Position numbers and translations under genes: made by a program. Shown in pieces: positions 16,950 to 24,841 of a DNA stretch of 48,348 nt; positions within the stretch are counted from its first letter, which is position 1, and every line of letters starts with the position of its first letter. The notes under the pieces are model-generated. The model saw nothing but the letters and a program-made list of their open reading frames with translations, did not search any database and had not been told where the DNA came from. This DNA comes from Pedosphaera sp. (GTDB lineage: Bacteria > Verrucomicrobiota > Verrucomicrobiia > Limisphaerales > AAA164-E04): contig NZFL01000032.1 in the NCBI GenBank assembly GCA_002690655.1, forward strand, positions 33,492 through 81,839. The letters are read 5' to 3'.

Positions 16950-17891
16950 ATGACGGCTAAACCAATCACCATCTATACGTGCAAACTTCAATCCGGACAA
17001 GCTGACAAGCTTCAAGATGTTTTGGAGAAACAAGGATTTGAATCCCGCGAAGTTCCTTACGCACTTTTTGCAGGAAAAAAGGAAAAGTTGAATGTTGTTT
17101 TTTATACCTCCGGTAAACTGGTAATTCAGGGTAAAGGAACGCAGGAGTTTGTTCAATTCGTGCTGGAGCCGGACATTCTTGGAGAAGTGAAACTGGGATA
17201 TGAAAACGTCCTGGACCCCTCACGTATTGATCCTCGCATAGGCATCGATGAAAGCGGTAAGGGGGATTATTTCGGGGCTTTGTGCATTGCTGGCGTCTAT
17301 ATCAACAAGGACATGGTCGAGCCCTGGGAGCAGGCGGGCCTCATGGATTCCAAGCGAGTTTCCAGTGATAAACGGATTGCTGCTCTGGCTGATGTGATTC
17401 GCAGGACCAAGGGGTGTATTTATTCCGTCGTTCCTATCGGGCCGGAAGCCTACAACCGATTGAATACAAAAATGAAGTCGGTGAATACCATGTTGGCCTG
17501 GGGGCATGCGCGTGTGATAGAAAACCTGATGCAGCGAAAAGACTTGATGCAGCCCCCGCCTGTTCGGGCCATCAGTGATCAATTTGCTCGTTCAAAATCC
17601 ACTATTTCCAATGCCTTGATGGCTTCGGGGCGGGAAATCGAATTGGTTCAAAGACACAAGGCCGAATCCGATCTTGCTGTGGCAGCGGCCTCCATTCTGG
17701 CCCGTGACGCTTTCGTGCAAGGGATCGATCAACTGAGTCAGCGTTTTCACGTGGAAATTCCCAAAGGAGCCAGTCAACGCGTCATTGATGTTGGAAAGTG
17801 TCTGGTCGAGGCGCACGGAAAAAGCATTCTGAACGAAACCAGTAAAATCCACTTCAAGACAACTCGGAAAATTATGGGTGAGGACGTCTAG
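16950..17891 (+). CDS. rnhC: Ribonuclease HIII
   Basis: I chose the ATG at 16950 (MTAKPITIYTCKLQSG), giving 313 residues; the frame is open further upstream into mutY but without family similarity. Residues 1-80 match the TBP-like N-terminal domain specific to RNase HIII, which binds the RNA/DNA hybrid. The RNase HII-type catalytic domain begins DPRIGIDESGKGDYFGALCI with D100 and E101, then GLMDSKRVSSDKR with the third carboxylate, and ends with AAASILARDAFVQGI. RNase HIII degrades the RNA strand of R-loops and primers in the cytoplasm. The divergent neighbour is mutY; both concern genome maintenance. Confidence 0.94.
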   Translation: MTAKPITIYTCKLQSGQADKLQDVLEKQGFESREVPYALFAGKKEKLNVVFYTSGKLVIQGKGTQEFVQFVLEPDILGEVKLGYENVLDPSRIDPRIGIDESGKGDYFGALCIAGVYINKDMVEPWEQAGLMDSKRVSSDKRIAALADVIRRTKGCIYSVVPIGPEAYNRLNTKMKSVNTMLAWGHARVIENLMQRKDLMQPPPVRAISDQFARSKSTISNALMASGREIELVQRHKAESDLAVAAASILARDAFVQGIDQLSQRFHVEIPKGASQRVIDVGKCLVEAHGKSILNETSKIHFKTTRKIMGEDV

Positions 17892-17911
17892 CGATTATTC
17901 CATCCTCTCAG

Positions 17912-17965
17912 CTCTATCGCCATTGAGCATGATGGTTCAAAAATGGGGACGCATCTGCGATAGAG
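17912..17965. repeat. 9-base inverted repeat downstream of rnhC
   Basis: CTCTATCGC at 17912-17920 pairs perfectly with GCGATAGAG at 17957-17965, with 36 bases between. It lies in the 180-base gap between the convergent rnhC and sugar-isomerase genes. A second imperfect structure, TGACCGG with CCGGTCA (about 18027-18056), follows. Neither has a T-tract, so their use as terminators is uncertain. Confidence 0.3.
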
Positions 17966-18071
17966 TCAGAGCCTTCAACTTGGTTCAAGTCTTGAAATCG
18001 CTGCAAGTTGAGATCCATCAGACCTGACCGGGAGCCTGCTGAAACCGCCGGTCAAGGAATGATCCATGATG

Positions 18072-18899
18072 TCAGGACAAAGCTCGCAGCCCTACGAGAT
18101 CCATGCGACGGGCAGTTTCTCTGTAGGCTTCTTCCACCCATTGAACAATACGTTTTGGGTTGGGTGAGTATTCGAGTTCAATGGACACGACGCCATCGAT
18201 CTTGAGTTCCTTGATAGCCTGAAGGTAAGGTTCAAATTTGACCACCCCCCTGCCGGGCGGCAAGTCACCGTGGATTTTACCGTCACAATCGCTGATATGA
18301 ACATGAATGGCATTCCCCTTGAGTTTTTTCAGTTCGTCTGCGCACGTGTCGGAGAGGACCAAATGGCTGATGTCGATGTTTGCTTTCACTCTGGGGTGGT
18401 TGCAGTCCTTGATGAATTTGGCCATGGATTTGACATTATTCAACAGGCTCATCCGAAAAGGCTCGAGTTCCAAAGCGATATCCACTCCTTTCTTATCTGC
18501 GTAATCACCCAACTCCCGGCAGGTTTCGATGGCCCAGTCCCATTGCGCTTGGGGTGGAATGACCTCCCTTTGCCAAATGTATTCGCCCAGCACCAGCAGA
18601 ATGTTATCTGCTTCCCAGCGTTTTGCTAAATCGATGAATTTTTTACAGCGTGCGACATGATATTCACGGACAGGATCGTTAAAATCGATCAAACCAACCG
18701 CTACTACGGGCAGTGAGATGATGGGCAATTTCAGCGCCTTGCATGTTTTGTGGATTTCTTTGGCTTCCGATGCCTTCAGAGTGCAGGCCTCGGTGAAAAT
18801 ATCCACGCAGTCAAAACCAATGCGTGAGATGTGCTCCAGGCCTGTTTTTGTGGCCATGCCTGCCTGTTCGAATGCGCTGTTGATGATTCCGAGTCTCAT
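18072..18899 (-). CDS. Sugar phosphate isomerase/epimerase (AP-endonuclease-2 TIM-barrel family)
   Basis: The 275-residue protein is a xylose-isomerase-like TIM barrel. Likely metal ligands follow the family order: ALELEPF (Glu), VKANIDISHL (Asp), AIHVHISDCDGKIHGD (His/Asp) and VSIELEYSP (Glu). GLEHISRIGFDCVDIFTEA is the first barrel turn. No signal peptide is present. Relatives isomerise or epimerise keto-sugars and inositols, or dehydrate inosose. It follows a Gfo/Idh/MocA gene by 46 bases on the same strand; this pairing usually signals a shared catabolic step on a sugar or cyclitol, but which one is unknown. It is the last gene of the minus-strand run. Confidence 0.85.
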   Translation of the reverse strand: MRLGIINSAFEQAGMATKTGLEHISRIGFDCVDIFTEACTLKASEAKEIHKTCKALKLPIISLPVVAVGLIDFNDPVREYHVARCKKFIDLAKRWEADNILLVLGEYIWQREVIPPQAQWDWAIETCRELGDYADKKGVDIALELEPFRMSLLNNVKSMAKFIKDCNHPRVKANIDISHLVLSDTCADELKKLKGNAIHVHISDCDGKIHGDLPPGRGVVKFEPYLQAIKELKIDGVVSIELEYSPNPKRIVQWVEEAYRETARRMDLVGLRALS

Positions 18900-18945
18900 G
18901 ATGTATCAATTTAGATTTTTAATTGCCAAAAGTCACGTCGTTCCG

Positions 18946-20076
18946 TCAGTGAGGGCCCTCCCTGAAGGTATTGCCTGTTATTTCGTCCAGTGTGACCAGG
19001 CGTTTCGATGCCACACTCTTATAAGCGGCTTCAACCAACGCCATGGTCATCAGATTGTCTCTGCCATCAATGGCAGGTTTTTCATTCTTTTCAAGCGCCA
19101 CCAATAACTGTGCCATTGTTCCTGAAAACGCATCAGGAAACCAACTTTCGCTCCAGCTGGGTTGGTGAAATTCAGTGTCACCCTTGGATGCAAATCGAAT
19201 GGATGAAGGTGAGGTGTAGGGATCTTTGCACCATCCGATATCCCCCATGGCCAATCCATTCAATCCCTCCATACGCCAATGGATACGAACATCTCCCGGG
19301 CAACCTTCCCGGGCTGGTCCTGTCCAGGTGTCATCGAGTCCAATACAGCGCAGTCCATTTGCGTATTCCAGAATGTAAGTGCAAATGCCATCAGTATGTG
19401 TAAACGACGTGCGTGGATCAGATCTAACACTGCAAAAAATGCCAACAGGATCTCCAAACCAATAACGAAAGCAATCCAGGTGATGGATGGACATGATACG
19501 CAGTGTCACCCAACCTAGATCTGCTTGCCATGGCATCCAATGAGGAATGCCTCTCATGTCAATGTTGGCAATGACAGGCGTTCCCAATTGATCGCTGTCC
19601 AGTAAGGTTTTTGCTGCGCGCACTGATTGGTCGTATCGCATGTTTTGATTGACCGATAACACGATACCAGCCTCTTCACATGCCTGCACCGCCTTCAATG
19701 CCTCAGGGTAATCCATACCGAGTGGTTTCTGCGCGAGAATCCCGCGAATATGGTTTTTCTTGCAAGCCTTCAGGATGATTTCCAATTGAGCATTGGGAGG
19801 CACCGCGATGTCCAGGACCTGTAGTGATGCATCCTCCAGAAGCGCATCGATGGAATGGAAAACCGTGTCGATGGAATGTTGCTTGGCTACTTGCTGAGCC
19901 TTCTCCTGGTTGCGTGAGGCAATGCCTGCGGGGTTGAAGCCAACCTTTCGGTATGCTGGAAGGTGACAATCATTCACGATAAACCCACTGCCAATAATGC
20001 CTATCGGTATATCTTTTTGTGTTGGAAGTTCAGGGTGAATGTTGAGTGATTCTGGCGTAATCATTGGTTTATCCAT
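18946..20076 (-). CDS. Gfo/Idh/MocA-family oxidoreductase
   Basis: The 376-residue protein has the Rossmann motif IPIGIIGSGFIVNDCHLPAY near residue 23, preceded by a 22-residue leader rich in Pro that is not a signal peptide. Where the family usually has EKP it reads LAQKPLGMDYPE, keeping the catalytic-site lysine but with Gln in place of Glu. The C-terminal half includes MSIHHLDCFRYWFGDPVGI, supplying the His/Asp pair. The substrate is probably a sugar or inositol derivative used together with the isomerase encoded next to it. The start is 5 bases after the stop of the MBL hydrolase gene, so the three genes are probably one transcript. It is only distantly similar to the oxidoreductase at 13.6 kb. 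Confidence 0.88.
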   Translation of the reverse strand: MDKPMITPESLNIHPELPTQKDIPIGIIGSGFIVNDCHLPAYRKVGFNPAGIASRNQEKAQQVAKQHSIDTVFHSIDALLEDASLQVLDIAVPPNAQLEIILKACKKNHIRGILAQKPLGMDYPEALKAVQACEEAGIVLSVNQNMRYDQSVRAAKTLLDSDQLGTPVIANIDMRGIPHWMPWQADLGWVTLRIMSIHHLDCFRYWFGDPVGIFCSVRSDPRTSFTHTDGICTYILEYANGLRCIGLDDTWTGPAREGCPGDVRIHWRMEGLNGLAMGDIGWCKDPYTSPSSIRFASKGDTEFHQPSWSESWFPDAFSGTMAQLLVALEKNEKPAIDGRDNLMTMALVEAAYKSVASKRLVTLDEITGNTFREGPH

Positions 20077-20081
20077 CTTCG

Positions 20082-21110
20082 CTAATCATTGTTTTCGTCT
20101 TCCTGCGTATCTCCCAAAGTATCCTGAAGTCCAGCGAAAAAAGACTGATGCTTTTGTTTATCTGCCAATGCGTCCGGTGCTTTCTTTGGGCTTCTTGCTG
20201 GCTGTCTGGGTGTGTTGGTATCCTCGGTATCTCTGGTCGGTTTCAATACCTTGGTTTTGGCGGGATCGTTTTTTTTGGTGACTGGGACTCCTTGAGTAGC
20301 TCCTTGCTCTTCCTTCCCTGGGTCTTTGCTCATTACCAAAGTGGGGCAGGGAGCATCCTGGCTGGTTCGATGAATGCGGATGTGCCCAGCACCGGTTTTG
20401 GCAATTTCCTGTTTCACCGTTTTTTCAGCCAATGCAGGGTCATTGCAGTCCTTGGACAAATGAGCCATGTATATGTGACTCAATTCATCAGAGACCAGTT
20501 CGCGCGCTGCTTCTCCGGCGGCTTTATTGCTCAAATGACCGTGCCTGCTTGTGATGCGCTGTTTGATGCTCCAGGGTCTCCTGGTATCCTCCTGGAGGAG
20601 TTGCAAGTCATAATTCGTCTCCAGTACAAGCGCTTTTGCAGGTCGCACTCGATCCAGAACCATTCTGGTGGCATGGCCCAGATCGGTGAGGAAGCCAATG
20701 TTTCCTTCGCTGGATCTGATCAAGAAGCCCACCGGATCCTGCGCATCATGTGGGATTGAGAATGTTTCCACCTCCACATCTCCAATTTCAAAGGACTGTC
20801 CAGTGTGAAAAATTTTGCTATTGAATGAGGCTTTGGTCTGAGAACTCACCGCATCAAGAGTTAATCGGTTGGCATAAAGCGGAATGCCAAGTTTGGCGGC
20901 GATCACTTTCAATCCCATCGTATGATCCGAATGCTCGTGGGTGAGTAAGATGCCATTGAGCGTTTCCGGTGTGCGGCCGATGGTGGCCAATCGTTCACGA
21001 ATGCGCTTGCCGCTGAAACCTGCATCGATAAGCAATCGCACTCCTTCTGTTTCCAGATAGGCGCAATTGCCCCTCGAACCGCTCCCAAGAATGGTTAATC
21101 GAATGGACAC
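20082..21110 (-). CDS. MBL-fold metallohydrolase (YycJ/WalJ-like) with long charged C-terminal tail
   Basis: The 342-residue protein starts at a GTG (MSIRLTILGSGSRGNCAYLE). The metallo-beta-lactamase motif THEHSDH (H58, H60, D62, H63) and later SIPHDAQDPVGFLI, GFLTDLGHAT and RHGHLSN supply a full two-metal set. It is closest in layout to YycJ/WalJ-type hydrolases, thought to act on nucleic acids or phosphodiesters. After about residue 262 the domain ends and an unusual 80-residue tail follows, rich in Lys, Pro, Thr and Asp (for example PAKTKVLKPTRDTEDTNTP) and closing with SFFAGLQDTLGDTQEDENND. The tail is probably disordered; its C-terminal amphipathic piece may be a docking motif. It is divergent from grpE. 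Confidence 0.85.
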   Translation of the reverse strand: MSIRLTILGSGSRGNCAYLETEGVRLLIDAGFSGKRIRERLATIGRTPETLNGILLTHEHSDHTMGLKVIAAKLGIPLYANRLTLDAVSSQTKASFNSKIFHTGQSFEIGDVEVETFSIPHDAQDPVGFLIRSSEGNIGFLTDLGHATRMVLDRVRPAKALVLETNYDLQLLQEDTRRPWSIKQRITSRHGHLSNKAAGEAARELVSDELSHIYMAHLSKDCNDPALAEKTVKQEIAKTGAGHIRIHRTSQDAPCPTLVMSKDPGKEEQGATQGVPVTKKNDPAKTKVLKPTRDTEDTNTPRQPARSPKKAPDALADKQKHQSFFAGLQDTLGDTQEDENND

Positions 21111-21268
21111 TCAACAAAATTTGGAGGCAAATAATCAATCCCGCAACGAAATCTTCCTTTTCTGGCTCAAAAAAACGAACGGACATTATTGACTTGCTGT
21201 TGCATCCGGTCGAACTCTTGCGTATCTTCCTAACTTCCTTAACAAAGGTTAAAGTTTCATCCAAGAAT

Positions 21269-21949
21269 ATGAGCAAGGAATCCAAAGATACGAAATCTGA
21301 AGTGAGCGAAGAGGTTGAGGCCGCATCGACAGGTCCTGAAGAGGTGAATGTCGAAGTTGTGGAAGATGTTGAAAGTGCTGAAAAAACATCTGAGGATGTT
21401 CCAGGGTCTATTGACACAGAAGAAGAGCAGGGGCCCGTTACTCTCGAAGGAAATGAGTTCAAGAATCTCGAAGAAAAAGCCGAGAAAGCCAGCGAATATT
21501 GGGATCGTTTCGTGAGGCTCAATGCGGAATTTGATAACTTTAAAAAACGCGCTGCGCGTGAGCGTGGCGAAGCAGTCAAATATGCCAATGAGGCATTGCT
21601 GGAAAGATTAATTCCGACCCTGGACCACTTTGAGATGGCGATGTCAGCTGTCAATAATGCTCAGGACAACAGTATTGCATCAATAAAGATGGGCATTGAA
21701 ATGGTCCACAACCAGTTGAAAAGTACTCTCCAAGATGCAGGGCTTCAGGAAATCGATGCTCTTGGCAAGGTGTTTGATCCTGTCTGGCATGAAGCCGTCT
21801 CTCAAAAGGAAACGAACAAAGCCAAGGAGGGTGAAGTGATTGAACAGGCGCGCAAGGGATACAAGCTCAATGACCGATTGATCCGCCCTGCGAATGTCGT
21901 TGTCGCCAAGCCCGCATCCTCCGGCGATTCTGAAGGCGAAGCTTCCTGA
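21269..21949 (+). CDS. grpE: GrpE, nucleotide exchange factor for DnaK
   Basis: The ATG at 21269 gives 226 residues starting MSKESKDTKSEVSEE; an upstream in-frame TTG at 21194 lacks family support. The acidic disordered N-terminus (to about 70) leads into the long coiled coil (EYWDRFVRLNAEFDNFKKRA), then LIPTLDHFEMAM and the beta-wing domain with FDPVWHEAVSQ and GYKLNDRLIRPANVVVAK. GrpE releases ADP from DnaK in the cytoplasm. dnaJ follows after 38 bases, but dnaK and hrcA are not in this window, and I saw no CIRCE inverted repeat upstream. A second, membrane-anchored GrpE-like protein is encoded at 47.2 kb. Confidence 0.95.
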   Translation: MSKESKDTKSEVSEEVEAASTGPEEVNVEVVEDVESAEKTSEDVPGSIDTEEEQGPVTLEGNEFKNLEEKAEKASEYWDRFVRLNAEFDNFKKRAARERGEAVKYANEALLERLIPTLDHFEMAMSAVNNAQDNSIASIKMGIEMVHNQLKSTLQDAGLQEIDALGKVFDPVWHEAVSQKETNKAKEGEVIEQARKGYKLNDRLIRPANVVVAKPASSGDSEGEAS

Positions 21950-21987
21950 GTTTTCGCGGTTACCATTAAGATTTTTCAAAACCAAAT

Positions 21988-23148
21988 ATGTCTAAAAGGG
22001 ACTACTACGAAATCCTTGGGGCCAGCCGAAGTGCCACCCAGGAGGAACTCAAAAAAGCTTACCGTAAACTGGCGGTCAAATATCATCCGGACAAAAATCC
22101 CGATGATAAAGAGGCGGAAGAGCGATTCAAGGAGCTGGGGCAAGCGTACGAGGCGTTGAGTGACCCTCAAAAGCGTGCTGCCTATGATCAATATGGACAT
22201 GCTGCGTTTGACGGCAGATCACGGGGTGGCGGTGGCGGTGGCGGGTTTCATGATCCCTTCGATATCTTCCGTGAAGTATTCAGCGGTGGCGGTGGCGGTG
22301 GCAGCGGAGGCGGGAGTATTTTTGAAGACCTCTTCGGTGGTGGCAGCCGGCGTGATCCCAATGGTCCCCAGCGCGGTGCTGATCTGCGTTACGACATGGA
22401 GATTAGTTTTGAAGAAGCCAGCCTCGGCTGTGAAAAGGAAATACCCATCACCAAACTGGACGCATGTGACACATGCGATGGAAGCGGGGCAACGCCGGGT
22501 TCGCGCAAGGTCAACTGCACGGCGTGCCACGGTAAGGGGCAGATCGCCACATCAAGAGGGATATTTACTTTTTCACAAACCTGTCCGCGTTGTCAGGGAA
22601 CCGGAAAAATTATCGAGAAGCCCTGTCAACGTTGTCAAGGTACAGGCCGCAAGGAGAAAACCACAAAAGTCCGGTTGCGCATACCTCCAGGTGTAGATAC
22701 GGGTGCCCGCATACGCTCCACTGGTAAAGGTGAAAGCGGTGTGCGTGGTGGTGGTTCTGGTGACCTTTACGTGGTTATTCACGTGCGGGATCATGAGATT
22801 TTCGAAAGGGAAGGGGATGACCTTGTCTGTGAAGTGCCCATCAGTTTCGCCAGTGCTGCGCTAGGATCAGAAATTGAGGTGCCAACCCTCTCAGGTAAGG
22901 CTACCATTCGCATCCCTGCAGGTACGCAGCCCGGAAGTGTTTTCCGGTTGCGCGGAAAAGGTGTGAAGAATGTCAAGGGATACGGCTGGGGTGACTTGCA
23001 TGTTCGCGTGAATGTCGAGGTGCCAACGTCGTTGAATTCGGATCAAAAGGGTAAACTCAAAGCCTTTGCTGAAACCTGTGACGCCCGCGTGAATCCAATT
23101 TCAGCCGGATTTTTCGATAAGGCTAAAAAATTCTTTACTGGATCTTAA
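21988..23148 (+). CDS. dnaJ: Chaperone DnaJ (type I Hsp40)
   Basis: The 386-residue protein has all type I parts: J domain with HPD at 33-35, a Gly/Phe region (about 77-120) with DPFDIF and SIFEDLF, four zinc motifs (CDTCDGSG near 160, CTACHGKG near 177, CPRCQGTG near 199, CQRCQGTG near 213) and two client-binding beta domains. DnaJ delivers unfolded clients to DnaK and stimulates its ATPase. The G/F region contains two runs of GGTGGC hexamers coding for poly-Gly. It lies between grpE and rsmE with short gaps, indicating a heat-shock-type operon. Confidence 0.97.
   Translation: MSKRDYYEILGASRSATQEELKKAYRKLAVKYHPDKNPDDKEAEERFKELGQAYEALSDPQKRAAYDQYGHAAFDGRSRGGGGGGGFHDPFDIFREVFSGGGGGGSGGGSIFEDLFGGGSRRDPNGPQRGADLRYDMEISFEEASLGCEKEIPITKLDACDTCDGSGATPGSRKVNCTACHGKGQIATSRGIFTFSQTCPRCQGTGKIIEKPCQRCQGTGRKEKTTKVRLRIPPGVDTGARIRSTGKGESGVRGGGSGDLYVVIHVRDHEIFEREGDDLVCEVPISFASAALGSEIEVPTLSGKATIRIPAGTQPGSVFRLRGKGVKNVKGYGWGDLHVRVNVEVPTSLNSDQKGKLKAFAETCDARVNPISAGFFDKAKKFFTGS
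22225..22302 (+). repeat. Two GGTGGC hexamer runs inside the dnaJ G/F region
   Basis: Three GGTGGC units lie at 22225-22242 and three more at 22285-22302, both encoding Gly-Gly pairs in phase. Each unit is two codons, so slippage would change linker length without breaking the frame. Confidence 0.85.
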
Positions 23149-23160
23149 CCCCCGTTTCAC

Positions 23161-23913
23161 ATGCACCGGTTCTATGTTCCTCCTTTAGACTGCCAAAAGG
23201 ATGAATTCGAATTGCGTGCTCAAGATGCCAGGCATGCATTGAATGTGCTGAGGCTGGTAGATGGTAACGAAGTGGAGGTGTTGAATGGTCGCGGGGACGT
23301 CCTGCGCGCCCGCATTTTGGCATCCTCAAGGCGCTGCGTAACCGTCAAGGTCGAATCAAGAATCCATAGGCCTGCTGATAAACCTGCTCTTGGTCTCGCT
23401 CTTCCATTGCTCAAGCCCAAGGCGATGGATTGGTCACTTCAAAAAGCGACCGAACTGGGGGTCAGTCACATTTGGCTGATCGATGCTGAGCGGTCAGTGG
23501 TCCGCTGGTCCATAAAGGATCATGCAAGCAAACTTGACAAGTTGAACACACTGCTCATCGAATCGATGAAACAATGCGGCGCCGTCTGGAAACCTCAGGT
23601 GTCAAGACCCATGCCACTGCCTGATTGCCTGGATACCATGGGTGATCAATGGAGCTGTCTGTTCGGGAACCTGAATCCTGATATTGAACCGACTGCCATC
23701 TGGAAAGCTGCCGAAACTATCGATTTGCAATCCATTTGCTGGTGCGTGGGCCCGGAAGGTGATTTTACGCCAGAAGAATATCAGACTCTGAATGCATCCA
23801 GTGCTCGGGCAGTGGATCTTGGTCCGCTCGTTTTAAGAGCTGAGACAGCCGTTGCATGCGGACTTTCAGTGTTGGGGCAATGGATTCATTTCCGCCGCCA
23901 GACAGAGGCTTGA
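23161..23913 (+). CDS. rsmE: 16S rRNA (uracil1498-N3)-methyltransferase
   Basis: The 250-residue protein starts with MHRFYVPPL, the diagnostic N-terminus, followed by a PUA-like domain (QDARHALNVLRL, VEVLNGRGDVLRA) and the SPOUT knot: LLKPKAMDWSLQKATELGV, WCVGPEGDFTPEEY and LGPLVLRAETAVACGLSVL. RsmE methylates U1498 of 16S rRNA in the 30S subunit. It starts 12 bases after dnaJ, a very common dnaJ-rsmE pairing. Its last 28 bases overlap the 3' end of the convergent methyltransferase gene. Confidence 0.95.
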   Translation: MHRFYVPPLDCQKDEFELRAQDARHALNVLRLVDGNEVEVLNGRGDVLRARILASSRRCVTVKVESRIHRPADKPALGLALPLLKPKAMDWSLQKATELGVSHIWLIDAERSVVRWSIKDHASKLDKLNTLLIESMKQCGAVWKPQVSRPMPLPDCLDTMGDQWSCLFGNLNPDIEPTAIWKAAETIDLQSICWCVGPEGDFTPEEYQTLNASSARAVDLGPLVLRAETAVACGLSVLGQWIHFRRQTEA

Positions 23914-24659
23914 GCAACACTCCATTGATATTTTCGTGCATGTTCACGAATCAGGAATGGCAAATCTTTAGTGCTGACGAGTTCAAAGGATCCCTGAAGG
24001 CCGGATTTCAGGCCATCCAGTGTATCGATCGTTAGACCTTCTGCGCTGTAGCCTCCAAGCCAATTTTCCTTGGGCGTGTATTCCTCCAGCCATGTGTAAG
24101 GGGATGTAATAATCAACTGGCCGCCGCTTGCCATCAAGTCCGGCAGTTGTTTCAAGCAAAGCATGGGTTCCGTGAGTCTATCGATCAGGTTCGCCATGAG
24201 TATCGCATTAAATTTCCCCAGATTGTCTGGAAGCTGCATGGCATCGCCTTGTTGGAACTGTGTGCGCGAGCGGTCGATGCAGGGATCAATCTCCGCGGAT
24301 GCTTGTTGAGTAAGTTTCCCTTGCGTGGCAAACGCATAATCACAGCGTCCCTCTGCTTTCAACTGGTTTGCTCTATCGATAAAGGCGTGTGAAAAATCGA
24401 TTCCAATCGCTTCTTCACAATGGCGCGCCAGCTCAAAAGTAGATCTCCCAACAGCGCATCCCAAGTCCAGCGCTCTGGCTTTCGATGGGAGTATTTCAGG
24501 GACGAGGCATTCTGTGACGCATCGAACAGGGTAATTCAAAGCCGAATGTGGTCCAAAATCGTGGGGAATCTGTTCTTCAGTGCTTCCGTAGTGAAACAAC
24601 AGATACTCGCTGACGGCTCGATTAGATTCGTAAAAGGGTTGATCCTGTTCGTTTGTCAT
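23886..24659 (-). CDS. OvoA C-terminal-type SAM methyltransferase (putative 4-mercaptohistidine N1-methyltransferase)
   Basis: The 257-residue protein begins FYESNRAVSEYLLFHYGST, a sequence characteristic of the methyltransferase domain at the C-terminus of OvoA, the ovothiol enzyme. Motif I is RALDLGCAVGRSTFELA (about 62-78), with D88 in GIDFSHAFIDRA as the ribose-binding acid; the end, PFLIREHARKYQWSVAQASVW, is also typical. In OvoA this domain N-methylates 5-thiohistidine to ovothiol A. Here it stands alone, without the FGE-like sulfoxide-synthase and DinB-like halves, which I did not find in the window. It may act in trans with an OvoA elsewhere or on another imidazole. It is convergent with rsmE, overlapping it by 28 bases. 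Confidence 0.8.
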   Translation of the reverse strand: MTNEQDQPFYESNRAVSEYLLFHYGSTEEQIPHDFGPHSALNYPVRCVTECLVPEILPSKARALDLGCAVGRSTFELARHCEEAIGIDFSHAFIDRANQLKAEGRCDYAFATQGKLTQQASAEIDPCIDRSRTQFQQGDAMQLPDNLGKFNAILMANLIDRLTEPMLCLKQLPDLMASGGQLIITSPYTWLEEYTPKENWLGGYSAEGLTIDTLDGLKSGLQGSFELVSTKDLPFLIREHARKYQWSVAQASVWRRK

Positions 24660-24735
24660 AAGTCACGACGAACGTGCATCAAATCTTGACGTGAAGCAAT
24701 CTTGATTCATCCGCTTAAGGCTGTTTTTGGAAATC

Positions 24736-24753
24736 CAGCATGCATGCATGCTG
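24736..24753. repeat. Perfect 18-base palindrome upstream of the OvoA-type methyltransferase
   Basis: CAGCATGCATGCATGCTG equals its own reverse complement. It lies 77 bases upstream of the methyltransferase ATG on minus, in the 182-base gap after the PQQ-propeller gene. A dimeric regulator site is the natural reading; it could also be a simple ATGC repeat. Confidence 0.5.
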
Positions 24754-24841
24754 AGGCATCGTACCAGAAACCAGATTCATGGCCTTTTGTTCGAATCGAT
24801 CGAATCTCCTGTTGTTCAGCTCCTGCAGGGAGAAGGTTTTG

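Noticed and set aside
21111..21268. CIRCE or sigma-32 control of grpE-dnaJ
   Set aside because: No TTAGCACTC-type inverted repeat is present, and the TTGACT at 21189 lacks a -10 at proper spacing.
20064..21654. Long frames antisense to the MBL hydrolase (plus) and grpE (minus)
   Set aside because: They lie opposite well-supported genes and their composition is cysteine- or serine-heavy without domains, as expected of shadow frames.
22160..22696. 178-codon plus frame inside dnaJ
   Set aside because: It is a Val/Ala-rich alternative reading of the Gly repeats and zinc motifs; dnaJ is unambiguous.
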